64,000 nt of DNA, taken from Gymnorhina tibicen. Taxonomy: Eukaryota; Chordata; Aves; Passeriformes; Artamidae. How positions within the stretch are numbered: the stretch's first letter is position 1; each line of letters begins with the position of its first letter. Position numbers and translations under genes: made by a program. This document shows positions 23,764-35,010 of the stretch, in pieces. The stretch spans positions 5,914,980 through 5,978,979 of the forward strand of contig VXAZ01006775.1 in the NCBI GenBank assembly GCA_013399875.1, in the 5' to 3' direction. Below the pieces are notes generated by a model. It searched no databases and was not told where the DNA came from. It was given only the letters and a program-made list of their open reading frames with translations.

Positions 23764-23769
23764 CCTGTT

Positions 23770-25568
23770 AGTAGCATGATTGAACTAATACTGCCTTAGG
23801 ATCAACCTTTAAAATAAAGAGAGGAAGGTGGCTTATGGGTTTTTTCATTTATCTTCCTAAAACTATTTTGCCCAGACGCTTTTCCCTGGGATCCTACTAA
23901 TTTGTCATTTTTGCTTACAATATCCAAAAATTTTTATAACAGGGGGAGTCAAACAAATTTTATAAGTTTGGCAACAGATTACTCGATGAGAACAACTCTG
24001 GAAGGTGGTTAAAAATATGAAAGAAATCTAATTAGAGCCTGTTTCTGAGCTCTTAGGCTCAGTGTAGTAAAAGCAGTTGTGACAACAACCCATGAACAGT
24101 TATGTCTGTCTGCTGAAAGACGCTATTTCAGAAGAAAATTGGACATTAAAAATGTGGATAAGCCTTCAAGTTGAAAAGAGTTTTCTTTGTCTTTTTGAAG
24201 TTGATGATACATGAAGTGCTGTGCAGTGGAGACTTTTATTTGGTGGTTAGACATCAGAGGTAGCTTTGACATTAATATTTAAATGCCAGAGGTAACCACA
24301 TATAGTTTTTTTCATTTTCCCTGGTCATTTTACCAGGAAGATGACAAGACGTTACCATGTTGTAATCATTCAATGATAACCATTTTAGAAATAGAAATGC
24401 TAGCTACCAATCGCCAGGACAGTCAATATTTTATGCATCTTATGCAGTAGCACATCTAAGAGGTATGGAAAAACCTCAAGGTCAACTTGCATAAGCACCC
24501 AAAAGCTCAAAGGCTTATCCAGACCTAAAGAGTCTGCAAAACGAAACAGAAGCTTTGTGATTTCTGGTGGATGCCCTCCTTAAAAACTGGAAAATTAAAG
24601 TTCAATGGCTCTTAAAAAATAATTTGGAACCTTTGTACATTTTTGTTCTGAAATTTGGGAAAGGTTTTCAAGGAGAAAGTTTTCATGCCCATAAATCACT
24701 GTAACAATCCAAATTTGAAAGCTTATACAGGGACAAAATGCACTTGTGAGCTGAATTTCTCAAAGGATACGTGTACAATGATACTAACCTCAGAGAGGCC
24801 TCAAAGCTTTCTGCTATTAAAAGGTTAAATTTTGTGTTATACTCAGGCAGAAATGGATGTTGAGGGTGAAAGATGGAGGGATAAATGTTTAAATCTTTTT
24901 AAATCTGGTATTATTTTCCTACTTGTAAAAGGCTTGTTTAATAACCCAGGAAAATGCAGTTTTTCCTCTGTAGATTCAGTCTCACTCAACAAACTTTTGC
25001 AGAGGATGGGACCTGAGGAAGTTCTACATTATCATTAACTGTGACTCCCTGGGTGCCTTTCCCTAGTTCATCTCTCTACCCAACTTTTATAAATTATCTG
25101 TTTGGGAAATTACTTAATTGCCCATCTCCCAAGAGTTCTACGAGAACTATTTAATTAGTCTGTGAGGTGTTCTTGAAACTATTCACTTATTTCATTTTAT
25201 TTATATTATGTATGATTAATAAGTGCTAGAAGTGCAAACTCTGTTCAAAGTCATTGGAATTACGTTGGGGTTTTCTTCTTTCTTCCTTTTTTTGTTTTAT
25301 TTCCAGCAGGCTGGGCAAAAAGGGAGACAGTGACTGAGGAGTTCAGACTTTGGATATAGTACCTTTTAATATTTGTCAGTGCCTGCTTCAAGTCCCTAGT
25401 CAACAATTCCCATGACTAAATGACAGAACAGGTCTGTTTCCCAGTTCCAGAGCTAGATGATGATGATGGTAATTTCATTATATTTCCTCCATTGCTTTCA
25501 ACTTATCTTTTTAATTAAAATGTAAAGGAATGACAGATTCCCCCCTGCTCACTCTGACTTTAGTGAAA
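23770..25568. other. Unassigned AT-rich stretch
   Basis: No gene, LTR internal sequence or repeat is recognised. In particular I see no retroviral coding region downstream of the CpG-rich block. Confidence 0.55.
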
Positions 25569-25641
25569 GTTCAACATCCCAAATGGGAGTTGAACTCACA
25601 TTATCACAGAGCAAAAGTTCAAAGCACTAAAACAGGAGCCA
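25569..25641 (-). mobile_element. tRNA-like relic, possible ancient SINE head
   Basis: Read on the minus strand, 'ggctcctgttttagtgcttt' is followed about 34 bases later by 'agttcaactcc' (plus 25586-25596). That fits the pol III B-box consensus RGTTCRANYCC. The upstream 'ttagtgctttg' resembles a degraded A box at normal spacing. The T-stem and acceptor do not pair, so this is not a functional tRNA. It could be a tRNA pseudogene or the head of an old SINE. A chance match is possible. Confidence 0.4.
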
Positions 25642-28330
25642 TTAATGTGTCAAGCAAGCAAGCTAGCACTTACCAGGATCAATTTTCCACTTAGGCAGCC
25701 TTTGCCCAATTGTACTAACTCCCACTGAATCTATACCCACTAATGGATCAAAGCTGAGAGGCTGAGAGGCTAAGAATTCCTCAATCATTAATTCCCAAAG
25801 CTCATTAATATAATATTACAATTGCACCCACTAGCGTTGCCATGAGAGGTAGGTCTTTACAGGTTTGCTTTAATACATGTGGCTTTGGGTTTTCTTGTTT
25901 TTGCGGGGGGAGGATTTTTGACCCAGGATGAAAGCTTACCGCCTTAATACTTCAAATTGACTTGCAGATTGGGTGATCATTATTTATTCAATAAATTTGC
26001 ATGAGTGTTCAATGAAATGCTGAGCTACTATAGCAGTAATAAAAACAAAGAGAAGAAAGTGTGATATTCAGTAGCTTTTTCTTATTGTCATATGTTCTAT
26101 TGGACTACCACTCTAACTTCTGGATGAAGAAGACCATCGCAACTCAGACATGAATTTGTCTTTCTACTCCCACCCAGATAAGCAAAATCTTCAGAATGTA
26201 GGAACATTTTATAGCTTCCACTTGTTCTTTTAAAACCAATATTAACATTATAAATATTGAAGAAATCTCCTGGTGAATGGCATGAGACAATGAAAAAAAT
26301 AACATTGAATTTATCAAGGCGTTTGAAAATAGTAACAATAGAAGATCCCTCTCAATTTTTCTTCTCTATCTTGCTTTTCATTGCTTGGTTTTAAGAGGTG
26401 GGCCTACTGTATATTCATCCAGTTCATCAACTGTAATGTCCTAAGCCTTAAAATTCGTTCATTGATGCAATTAAGTTGAAACAAAATCAGCAATTCAGTG
26501 GAGGTACCACAGCATCATCAGCAGATTTCTTGATAGGGACTGTAAATCTCCTGGCTCTACCTATCCTCTTGAAGCATCTGCCACTGACTGAAGTGATAGA
26601 GTCCCACAATGCTGCAGTGTTGAGAGACTATTACAACGGAATGTCTCAGATTTTGTTATTTTCTAGCAGCTGACTTGACCCCAAAAGGTCATGTAGAAAT
26701 GAAGGTGTGCAAACTGTACAACCTATACATATACAATCTATGCTGCACAGTAAATAAAGGTAATTTTGCTATTGATCAGGTGTTCTTTAAAGATCTGATT
26801 AAAAAACCCGAAGAAACAACCCTTTTTTTTTTAAAGATTTTTCAGCCTTGAGACAGAATTCCCCATTGTGTGGAAAATCAGTGATTCCAAGCAGAAATCT
26901 ACTCATAAAACACATTTATTTTTGTAATAGCTACATACTTCTAGACTGTGAAAAACGCACAAAATCTCAAATTGTAAAATAGCTGCCATTCAAAAACTGG
27001 ATGCTGAAGTATGTTCTGCAGCAAACCTTCTCTTTGTATATTAAAATACCAGATACACATTGTTACACACTATAAAATGAATTGTCTTGCCATGAAAAAT
27101 AGGAAAAGCTTGAAAAAAACTTTTAAGAAGCTCTCTGAGCAGAACTACATTACTGAAAATGTCTTTGGAAACAGTATGGATTATAGAGCAAACGTTAGGA
27201 AACCACAGTGATGTTACTCAGTCCTGCATGGATGTACCAGGGAGACAGTATGATTTAATTATTCACACAATAGTTTAAAAAACCCTGATAGGTATGAACC
27301 TGATGTTCTGTAAACAACTGACAAAATAATAGAAGCGAGGGTTTGATCTGCATGCATTCCAATTGAATATCTCTCTATGCAATAATTCATAACATTCAGA
27401 GGTTAACTAAAGAGAACCTAACATCTTTCTGTTGTCAAGGTTGAGTTGATTTCTCATTATAAGCCATATTCTAACAATCCCACAAATATAATCACTTGTA
27501 GGGGAAGCTGGTAGCAATCATTACATTTAGGCTGCCTAATGCATTTCATTATGAGGTATTACAGTGACTGTTTTTTCCTCTGAGAAGCAGTACGGCCATT
27601 GTCAATTCACTGTCACATTGACATTTTTTACATGATCACGGGGGATGCCTGTGTCATTTAGTGCATTGAGACAAAGAATTTGGTTAGCAAGGAAAACCGT
27701 TAAGAGTTGTTCAGTTTTTCAGCCTCAATAACATTTTTGTAACCTTGCTTATTTCCCTGTAAGTAACATTTAATGCCCGCCATTCTAATATCTATTATTC
27801 CTTTATATAAAAATGGCAGAGATTTTTTTTCCTTTTAACACAAAAGGCTGCCTCTTTCATGACATTCTCCATTTTTCTGATAATACTCATTGTTCTCTTC
27901 TTAACTTTTGACATTTTTTCAAAACTGTGTAGTAAAAAATGTCAAATGATATTTAAATCACAAAATCCATAAAGTTCTCTGTGAAAAGTCAAACTGAGAA
28001 TCTAGTGGTGGCTGTGTCAATGTGTGACATTATTTTCTCTGAAGTAGATGCTGAATTGACAATTGAAAAATATCAGAATTCCATTTACATCCTCTCTGTG
28101 TGCCCTATTTGATGTTCATAGGTGATGAGGAATATTGTAGGCAAAATACACTCAAGATGAGCCAGGATGAAGTCTTTTTCATGTCCTCATGGATGGCAGT
28201 CAGGGTTGAGCTTTTCACATGCCAATCAAGAGTTTATTATTTCATCCTCAAGAATATTTCCTCAATTAAGGTATGGACTTGAATGGTTAATTTGGAGGAA
28301 AAAGTGCACTGAAATACATCCACTGATGAT
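25642..28330. other. Unassigned AT-rich stretch
   Basis: Nothing nameable. Open frames reach only 60-66 codons and none is recognised. Confidence 0.55.
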
Positions 28331-28493
28331 TTCATAGAATCAGAGTAGTTTGGGTCAGAAGGGACCCTACAGTTCATCTTGTTCCAGCCCCATGCCATGG
28401 ACAGGGACACCTTCCACTAGACCAGTTTGCTCAAAGCCCCATCCAGCCTGGCCTTGAACACTTCCAGGGATGGGATATCCATAGCTCCCCTGG
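28331..28493 (-). mobile_element. CR1 LINE 3' end, minus strand, part 1
   Basis: The terminal 'tcatagaatcagagtagttt' is followed by 'gtcagaagggaccctacag', 'ttgttccagccccatgccat', 'gacagggacaccttccacta', 'gcccatccagcctggcc'-type blocks and 'ccagggatgggatatcc'. The copy breaks at 'agctcccctgg', where LTR D is inserted, and resumes at 28848. Confidence 0.92.
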
Positions 28494-28847
28494 TGTATTG
28501 GTTTGGCACGGCCTGGTTTTGGGTAGCAGGGGGCCGCAAAGGCGGCTCCTGTGAGAAGCTGCTGGAAGCTTCCCACCATGTCCGGCAGAGCCAGTGGCTG
28601 ATGGCTCTGAAGATGGACATGCTGCTGGCCAGAACTGGGCCAATGAGAGAGGCTGGTAATGCCTCTGTGATGACATATTTAGGAAGAAAATCAAAACAAA
28701 GTCATGGGGTTTTGCTTCTAGTCAGGTTGTATTCTGACTCTGTCAGTGTTGGGGGTTTTTTTTGTATTATTGCATTTATTTTATTTTTCCTATTAAATTT
28801 TATTTCTGATTTTGAGTCTCTCACTAGTTTGGTTTCAAACTATTACA
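28494..28847 (+). mobile_element. LTR D, 354-bp solo ERV LTR in a CR1
   Basis: This is a solo LTR with a textbook insertion signature. It starts TG (tgtattggtttggcacggcc), ends CA (aactattaca), and is flanked on both sides by CCTGG (28489-28493 and 28848-28852), a perfect 5-bp target duplication. Landmarks in U3 are 'tgtgagaagctgctggaagc' and 'catgtccggcagagcc'. A TATA-like 'catattta' lies at 28674-28681 and ATTAAA at 28792-28797 fixes the plus orientation. A 5-bp duplication suits an ERVL-type element but does not prove it. The first 230 bp or so are related to LTR A. Confidence 0.92.
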
Positions 28848-28887
28848 CCTGGGCAACCCTCTGTTGTTGTACCATGCACACAAAAGC
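28848..28887 (-). mobile_element. CR1 LINE, minus strand, part 2
   Basis: After the target duplication the interrupted CR1 continues with 'cctgggcaaccctctgttg', corresponding to the CR1 'ctctgggcaacctgttccag' block, and fades out within about 40 bp. Confidence 0.75.
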
Positions 28888-29909
28888 ACAGACTGCCCCA
28901 AGTCACTTTGGCTAGGGCATCAAACACTGCAGAACAGGACTCTCACCGGGGTCATCATATGCATTTAATGATCAACAAATGCTCTTAATATGCACAGCAA
29001 CATTTTTGGTGACCATTTTGCATTATGTGGCCTTTCTGCATTTTATTAAAGAACTTCCACTCAAATAATAATTCAATATTGTTATGAAGTAGAATCAGAT
29101 GTCCATATATAAAAACATATTTGTATGTATATCTTAAATTTTATTCCAGTCTATTAGCAATTCCATTTTCCGGCAGCATACCAATAAAACTAGTTTGTTT
29201 CACGTAAAGAAGTCTTTAAAGAAGTGAAGAATTACCCTCAGCTAGGAGATTTCTTCTTTCTTTTTATTTCAAGAAGTGTCCTAGAGATAATCATCATAAA
29301 ATTAAAGTCAGTACAGGTGTGTTCGTGAAGCAGAGATGGTGGTGGAACCTAAATAAAAATATATCTGTAGGTTTTTACCCGTAAAATATTCCTGTAACAT
29401 ATACCACAAAGCTTAACAATGTAATGATAGGAAGATGTGGAGACTGATATGAAACTGGGTCTGAGGTTCACAGATACTACATTGTCTAGCTTCATCATTA
29501 CTCATTGCATATTTATAGGTAACTTGACCAACATCCAAGGCACTTTTTCTGTATTCACATAGAGTATAACAGTCCATATCTGAGAAGATTAATCTCTTTT
29601 GTCAGAAATCATTGTCTCAAAGTTTGATTAANACCCGAAAAACTCAATGTCAAGGCAATTGGACACAGACTCAAATCAAAATGTCTGTCACAGTGTTTTA
29701 TCCTGACTATAAGTTCTGCTAATAGGTCTTTTCTCATAGACCCTACTGTTAACTCCAGAGCTGTGACTGGTAGCAAAATTAGGCAAATGTCAAGTTAAGC
29801 TCAGCAATGATCAGACACTGTATTGCGATAGAAAAGCAGTTGGAGTTAAAATTGAAAACTTGGATTTGCAGGCAGTTTGTTCAGCCTGTGTGGGAGAGGC
29901 AAATTTTTT
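28888..29909. other. Unassigned AT-rich spacer with one ambiguous base
   Basis: No gene or repeat is recognised. Position 29632 is N, the only ambiguous base I noticed. Confidence 0.6.
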
Positions 29910-30900
29910 CATAGAATCACAGAATCAATTAAGTTGGAAAAGACCTCTGCGATCACCAAGTCCAACCTTTGAATGAACACCACCATGTCAACGAGACCAC
30001 GGCACTGAGTGCCACATCCAGTGGTTTCTTGAACAACCCCAGGGATGCTGACTCTACCACCTCCCAGTTCCCTCAGCCTCTCCTCATCGGACTTGTACTC
30101 CAGACCTTTCCCCAGCTCCCTTGCCCTTCTCTGGTCATGCTCCAGCACCTCAATGTCTTTCCTGTCATGAGAAGCCCAAAACTGAACACAAGATTCAAGG
30201 TGTGGCCTCACCAGTGCCCAGTACAGGGCCCTGGTTCTGCTTGTCACACTACTGCTGACACAGGCCAGGACGGCACTGCCTTTCTTGGCCACCTGGGCAC
30301 ACACTGGCTCATGTTCAGCTGCTGTTGACCAGCACCCCCTGGTCCTTTTCTGCTGGACAGCTTTGCAGCCAATCTTTCCCCAGCCTGTAACACTGTTGTG
30401 ACCCAAGTGCAGGACCTGGCACTTGTCCTTATGGAATATCATAAAATTGGCCTTGGCCCATGGATCTGCCTGCAGAGCCTTCCTGCCCTCCTGCAGATCA
30501 ACACTCTGACCCAACTTGGTGTCATTTGTAAGCTTATCAAGGGAACACTTGATCCTCTCATCCAGATCACCAGTAAAGATATTTAAAAGGATTGGGCCCA
30601 GCACTGATCCCTAGGGGACACCACTAGTAACTGAACACCAGATGAACGCGGCACCATTCACCACCACTCTCTGGGCCCAGATATCCACCCACTTTTTCAT
30701 TCAGAGGAGGGTGAATCTGTGCAAGGCATGGGCTGCCAGCTTTTCAAGGAAGATGCTGGGAAAGACTGTATCAAAAGCTTTGGTGAAGTCCAGGTAGACA
30801 ACATCCACAGTCTTTCCCTCATCCACTAGATGGGTCACTTGGCCGTAAAAGATCAGGTTGGTTAGGCAGGACCAGCCTTTTTCAAACTCATGCTGACTGG
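29909..30900 (-). pseudogene. CR1 ORF2 reverse-transcriptase relic
   Basis: The minus strand encodes the C-terminal part of a LINE reverse transcriptase, which in a live CR1 copies element RNA into DNA at the target site. The palm motif A is readable near 30776-30806 as VYLDFTKAFDTVF. Downstream an uninterrupted 231-codon frame (30604 to 29909) gives GPILLNIFTGDLDERIKCSL, then KLTNDTKLGQ where CR1 proteins carry FADDTKLGG. The first catalytic aspartate of that pair is replaced by N and the F-A by L-T, so the active site is lost. Further on come KCQVLHLGHN and RTRALYWALVRPHLESCVQFW, both typical of the CR1 C-terminus. In-frame stops upstream (for example just before GSVLGPILLN) and the internal deletion near 30063 confirm a dead copy. 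Confidence 0.92.
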
Positions 30901-30955
30901 ACCTGATCCCTCAGTTGTCCTGTATGTGCCATGTGATGCCATTCAAGATGATTTT
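29910..30955 (-). mobile_element. Largest CR1 LINE copy, minus strand
   Basis: The CR1 3' terminus 'catagaatcacagaatcaat' at 29910 leads into the 3' UTR and then the 3' third of ORF2, ending by 5' truncation near 30955. Blocks include 'gcgatcaccaagtccaacct', 'ccagcacctcaatgtctttc', 'ctgatccctaggggacacca' and 'gtccaggtagacaacatcca'. Between the UTR block ending 'ctaccacctccc' (about 30063) and 'agttccctcagcctctcct', roughly 230 bp usual in CR1 are missing. This looks like an internal deletion joined at a short shared C-rich motif. It is the most complete CR1 here, yet under a quarter of a full-length element. Confidence 0.95.
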
Positions 30956-33900
30956 TCCTTGAAAATTTTCAAAAACATGATATTAAAGCTCATCCAAGAC
31001 TTGTTTTCTTAGTGATATGATGCATTAAGACCTGAATCCTGCCCAAAGATGGGTCTAGTATGAGACAGCACAGCTAGAAATTTGGCTATCTCAGGCCGTA
31101 GATAATGAGGGAAAAAAGTGATCTCATGGTTTGTAGAATCTGTGGTGCCCAGGAGAAGTTTCATCTCATTTACCTGCACAGGTTTTCAGTGTAGGTGCTG
31201 AAATGAAATGTCCTCAGTCCTCTGTAGAGGGAAAAATAATCGCTGCAGGGCACCATTTATCTAACCTGGCGCAGATGTGCAGAGAGGGTGAACCATGCCC
31301 CAAAACTGTTTGTTTCTCTTCAGAGCCTAAAGAAGGACCCCTGGATGGCTAGCTCAGATGTCAGGTTCTACATTGTAAATGCCAGATTTAGGTGAGATTA
31401 CTCTTATCCCAGTCTTCATAAATTTTACAACATGTAGAGCTAGTTGTTTATTGCACTATCATAAAGTAGCTAAATAAAAAATGCTTAGCAAAAATTTGGA
31501 TTTCTGTGGATTTCATGTTTCTTCTTTTTGTAAGGAAAGGTTTCCATAAGTATGTATTGATAAAAGCAAACTATGGGAAACTGTTACAACTTGAGGGAAT
31601 ATTTAAAATATTTACAATTTAGGTGGCAGATATATTCCAACAAAATTGCTTGCTCAGTTCCACCACAGTTGAAAGGGAAAGCCTAGCAGGGATCAGTCTA
31701 GCTTTTTATTTATATCACAGTACTTCAGCAACCTCCCCAATGTCTTCCCTTTTCATTTATGTAACACCTGCCTGTAGTTTCTTTCTAAAATTTTGTCACT
31801 ACAATTTGTTGTCTCAAATGTTCTTTTTAGCACATTCTTCTTCTCAATCCATTTACAAACCACACCTCAAAATAGTTCTTCTTCACTGGTTATCTCTTGT
31901 CCTTTTGCGCTTTCTTTTCTGTTGCTATAATTTGGATCTCTAAGGTGTATATTATGACTTCAAAAAGCCTTTCAAGACATAATTTGTCTGAAAAATATTC
32001 CACTACATGGAACATAATGACAGTACTGTAGAATACTGCTGTTAATAATTAACTTTAAGTACTTCTGAGCTTTCTGGATATTTTCAAGATTGGCAGAACA
32101 ATATAAGGTTTGAGTTGTTCATTGATTACTTTTCTCATAGGAACTGATAAAGGATCCACAGGAGACAGACAACCTCTGTTTTCTAGAGATCTTTTATAAT
32201 TTAGACTTTAATACCTTTCAAGAGATGAAATGTTTCATTTTTACATAATCACAGGCAAGCAGTTTCTCCAGAAGGCATTGGACACAAGAATGATCAGGTT
32301 TGCCAAAATTCTTAGCTACTGAACAGATTAAGTCCTGTGCCTTAGTTGGTTGGTGTGGTAAACTAGCATTCAGAGGAAGGGAGGGCAAGTGGCAATGCAA
32401 AAGCTTAAGTCGGTTTAGGGGATGCTTTATGACCAAACTTAGAGATGAACACAAATCTACAGGAAACCTAAACTAGGCACCTTTTCCTTCCTGTCTCTCT
32501 ATCTTGTTTATCTGTAGATTTAAATTCCTTATAGTAGCCTTAGGCTGACTTAGGCTGACATTTACACGCTATGTGAATGAATTCCCTGGAAGGGCTCCAA
32601 GACTGAACAGACCATGCATGGTAGAAAGAAGCCCCAGATGCAAAGCTGACCTGAGGCACTGAGCCCACACAGTGCATCTTAGCAAGAGGTGAAGGAAATA
32701 ACTGAGGAATGGGGTATCTGAGTATAGACAGCACTTTAAGAATCACACTATGTTGCTGCCAGAAGCAAACTGACTCACTGAGCACTGTGTCAGCTCTCCA
32801 TACACACAGTGCTATTTCACATGGCTTTGAAGGATTTTGCAGAAGGCCTGAGGAGCCAACGAAGCACGAAGAGAAAGAGCTTCTCACTTCTTCAAGGGAG
32901 AAACCACAGCTGTGTGCCATGCAAAGTGTGCTAGCTTGGCATATAGCAGGATAGTAGGAAGCACAGAATCTCCCAAAAGGTTACAAGAAACAACACACAG
33001 AATGTATAATGTCTTTTTTGTCCATAGATCTAGTATGTTAGAAGGAGATCAAGTACTAAAATTCTAGTTCAGCTAAAATGACATCATCTTATACATCACC
33101 TTGGAGTTAGATTATTGCTTTCTGTCAGTATCTAAAGCAAAGAACTGATATAATTTTAGTGATTGGCAGTGCTGTGCTATACCCTCACTCAGTAAATCCA
33201 GTACATCTTGTATGCAGCTTAAAAGTTGATAACATCAGAAAGGCCTGGTGGTATCCTTGTTGGAAAAACCTGCAAAACAGTGATGGTGGAATAAGAGGCA
33301 ATAAAAAAGGATCTTTTTTTGTTGCTGTTTTTCCCCTTAAAAAGTTCTGAGGAAAATGTATTTGATGTTTGTGTTTGTGTTTCAACGTCCTTTGTGTTTG
33401 CTCTCAATCTATTTTTAGTAATTAAGTAAAAGCAAATCAATTAAGGGAAGGAGGAAAAAGAGTGAAATCCGGTAATGAAAAGAAAGAAAAGTATGATAAT
33501 CCACAGAAATAATAAATGCATACAGCAGAAGTTATGCCACCTTAGTGAAGGTTTCCCCTTTGTAGGTTCTTTGCTTAATAGGTTGAGCTTAACCAACTTG
33601 GAGTAGAAGCATTAGAAAGGGTATCTCTCTACTTCTTCATGGCTCCGTGAAATTTAAAGGAAATTAATACTTTTTAATGGCTCTTCATAGTTTTTGAACT
33701 CACTTTGAAATCAGCAAGACTGCTCGATACAATTTAAAGAATTGGCAAACATACAGACACACAGATAAGCACACATAGGCACATGCCTATCCCATTAGGA
33801 TTGCATAAACTTACAGAATCAGGCTAAAAAAAAAACCTGATGTGAAACATGTTAAAATTAAAATCTCTTTGCTGATGTAAACCTGTTCCAATGACGAAAA

Positions 33901-34809
33901 GTTAATTATTTACAATCAGAAATGAGTATGAAAATGCACAGAAATCACAGTACAGTGAGAACCTTGGTGATTTTTCTTTTTCTTTTCCTTTTTCTTTTTT
34001 ATTTTCTTTTCCCTGAAAACACGGTTTTATGTTGAATACATGATTATAGGATATTTGAAAGAAAAGATCTGAAACAGAAGATTTTTCCTTATCTGTTGAG
34101 AAATAAAAGACACATAAAAGAACTGTAATGCCAGACAATCAATTGGATTGAGTTCATAGATAGTGCTGTAGGCCTAATAGCAGGGGACTGCAAGAGACCA
34201 ACATGACAGGAAAGGCAGGAGAAAGAAATACTATATGATTAGATAAGGGAGACAGGTAAGAATGGGATTATGTGTGATTTTAGTCTCCCTAATAATTGTG
34301 GAGAAACTTTGAGATACTGGCTGATGGCATGTGGCATGAGAGACATAACAAATTAATATATTTTCTGAAGCAGTACATCAAAGAGTATGCTAACAATTTA
34401 TTTCTAGGTTTGGTGCTATTCTATCTCCAAGATATTTATAGGCACCTATGAACAACTCATCTATTTTACCTAGTGTAAAAAATGTGAAGTATGGGATATT
34501 TCCTGAAAACTATTACCAGAATTTCAGCAGATTATGAATGATAAAATAATATTTTAAGAAAGAATTTCATGGGAGGGCATGTCAGCATGATTTGCTCCTG
34601 GAAAGGAAAGACACATGAATACCTCTTAGTGTGATTTCAGTCCCATCACAAGAGCCTTTACGCAGCCTAGATTCCAGAGTGCGTTTCACCTTGTGTTGCA
34701 TTTCTCAGACTCTGGAGCCTTTGATGCATCTTGAATGCTACAATAAAACCTTCTTACACATTCGTACTTACTCCAGAAATGAATCTGGGCCAGCACAGGG
34801 TAAGAGCTG
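30956..34809. other. Unassigned stretch
   Basis: I recognise no gene. Frames of 106 codons (31623-31943 plus) and 126 codons (32540-32920 minus) show no domain I know. The pyrimidine tract at 33971-34013 is the only clear repeat. Confidence 0.55.
33971..34013 (+). repeat. T/C-rich low-complexity tract
   Basis: About 43 bases of almost pure T with spaced single C (TTTTC units). On the minus strand it encodes the KENKKEKGKEKEK run of a spurious frame. Confidence 0.9.
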
Positions 34810-35010
34810 AGCATAAGATCAAAGAGTTAGAAAGCACCTCAGTATGCCCATGGACCAATCCCCTAATGAGGAGAGTCATACAGAGCAGCATACTCAAGGC
34901 TAGTTGTTTTTTGGATGTCTCAAAGGACAGAGAAACCACAGTTTTTCTGTTCCACTGGTTGACCTCCATCACAGTTGACCTCTACCATAGTAAAAAAGTC
35001 TGTAACCAAC
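34810..35010 (-). mobile_element. Old CR1 LINE 3' UTR fragment, minus strand
   Basis: Weak but ordered CR1 blocks are present: 'agttagaaagcacctcag', then 'tggatgtctcaaagga', 'gttccactggttgacctcca', and finally 'catagtaaaaaagtctgt', which matches the CR1 'cacagtaaaaaagttttt' block. Divergence is high, pointing to an old insertion. Confidence 0.65.

Noticed and set aside
25569..25641. Functional tRNA gene
   Set aside because: The T-arm and acceptor strands do not pair, and there is no convincing anticodon arm.
28427..28915. 162-codon plus-strand frame
   Set aside because: It runs across antisense CR1 and LTR D, so it is a by-product of repeats, not a gene.
32540..32920. 126-codon minus-strand frame rich in Cys and Ser
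   Set aside because: It has no recognisable motif and overlaps a plus-strand frame over the same DNA; treated as chance.
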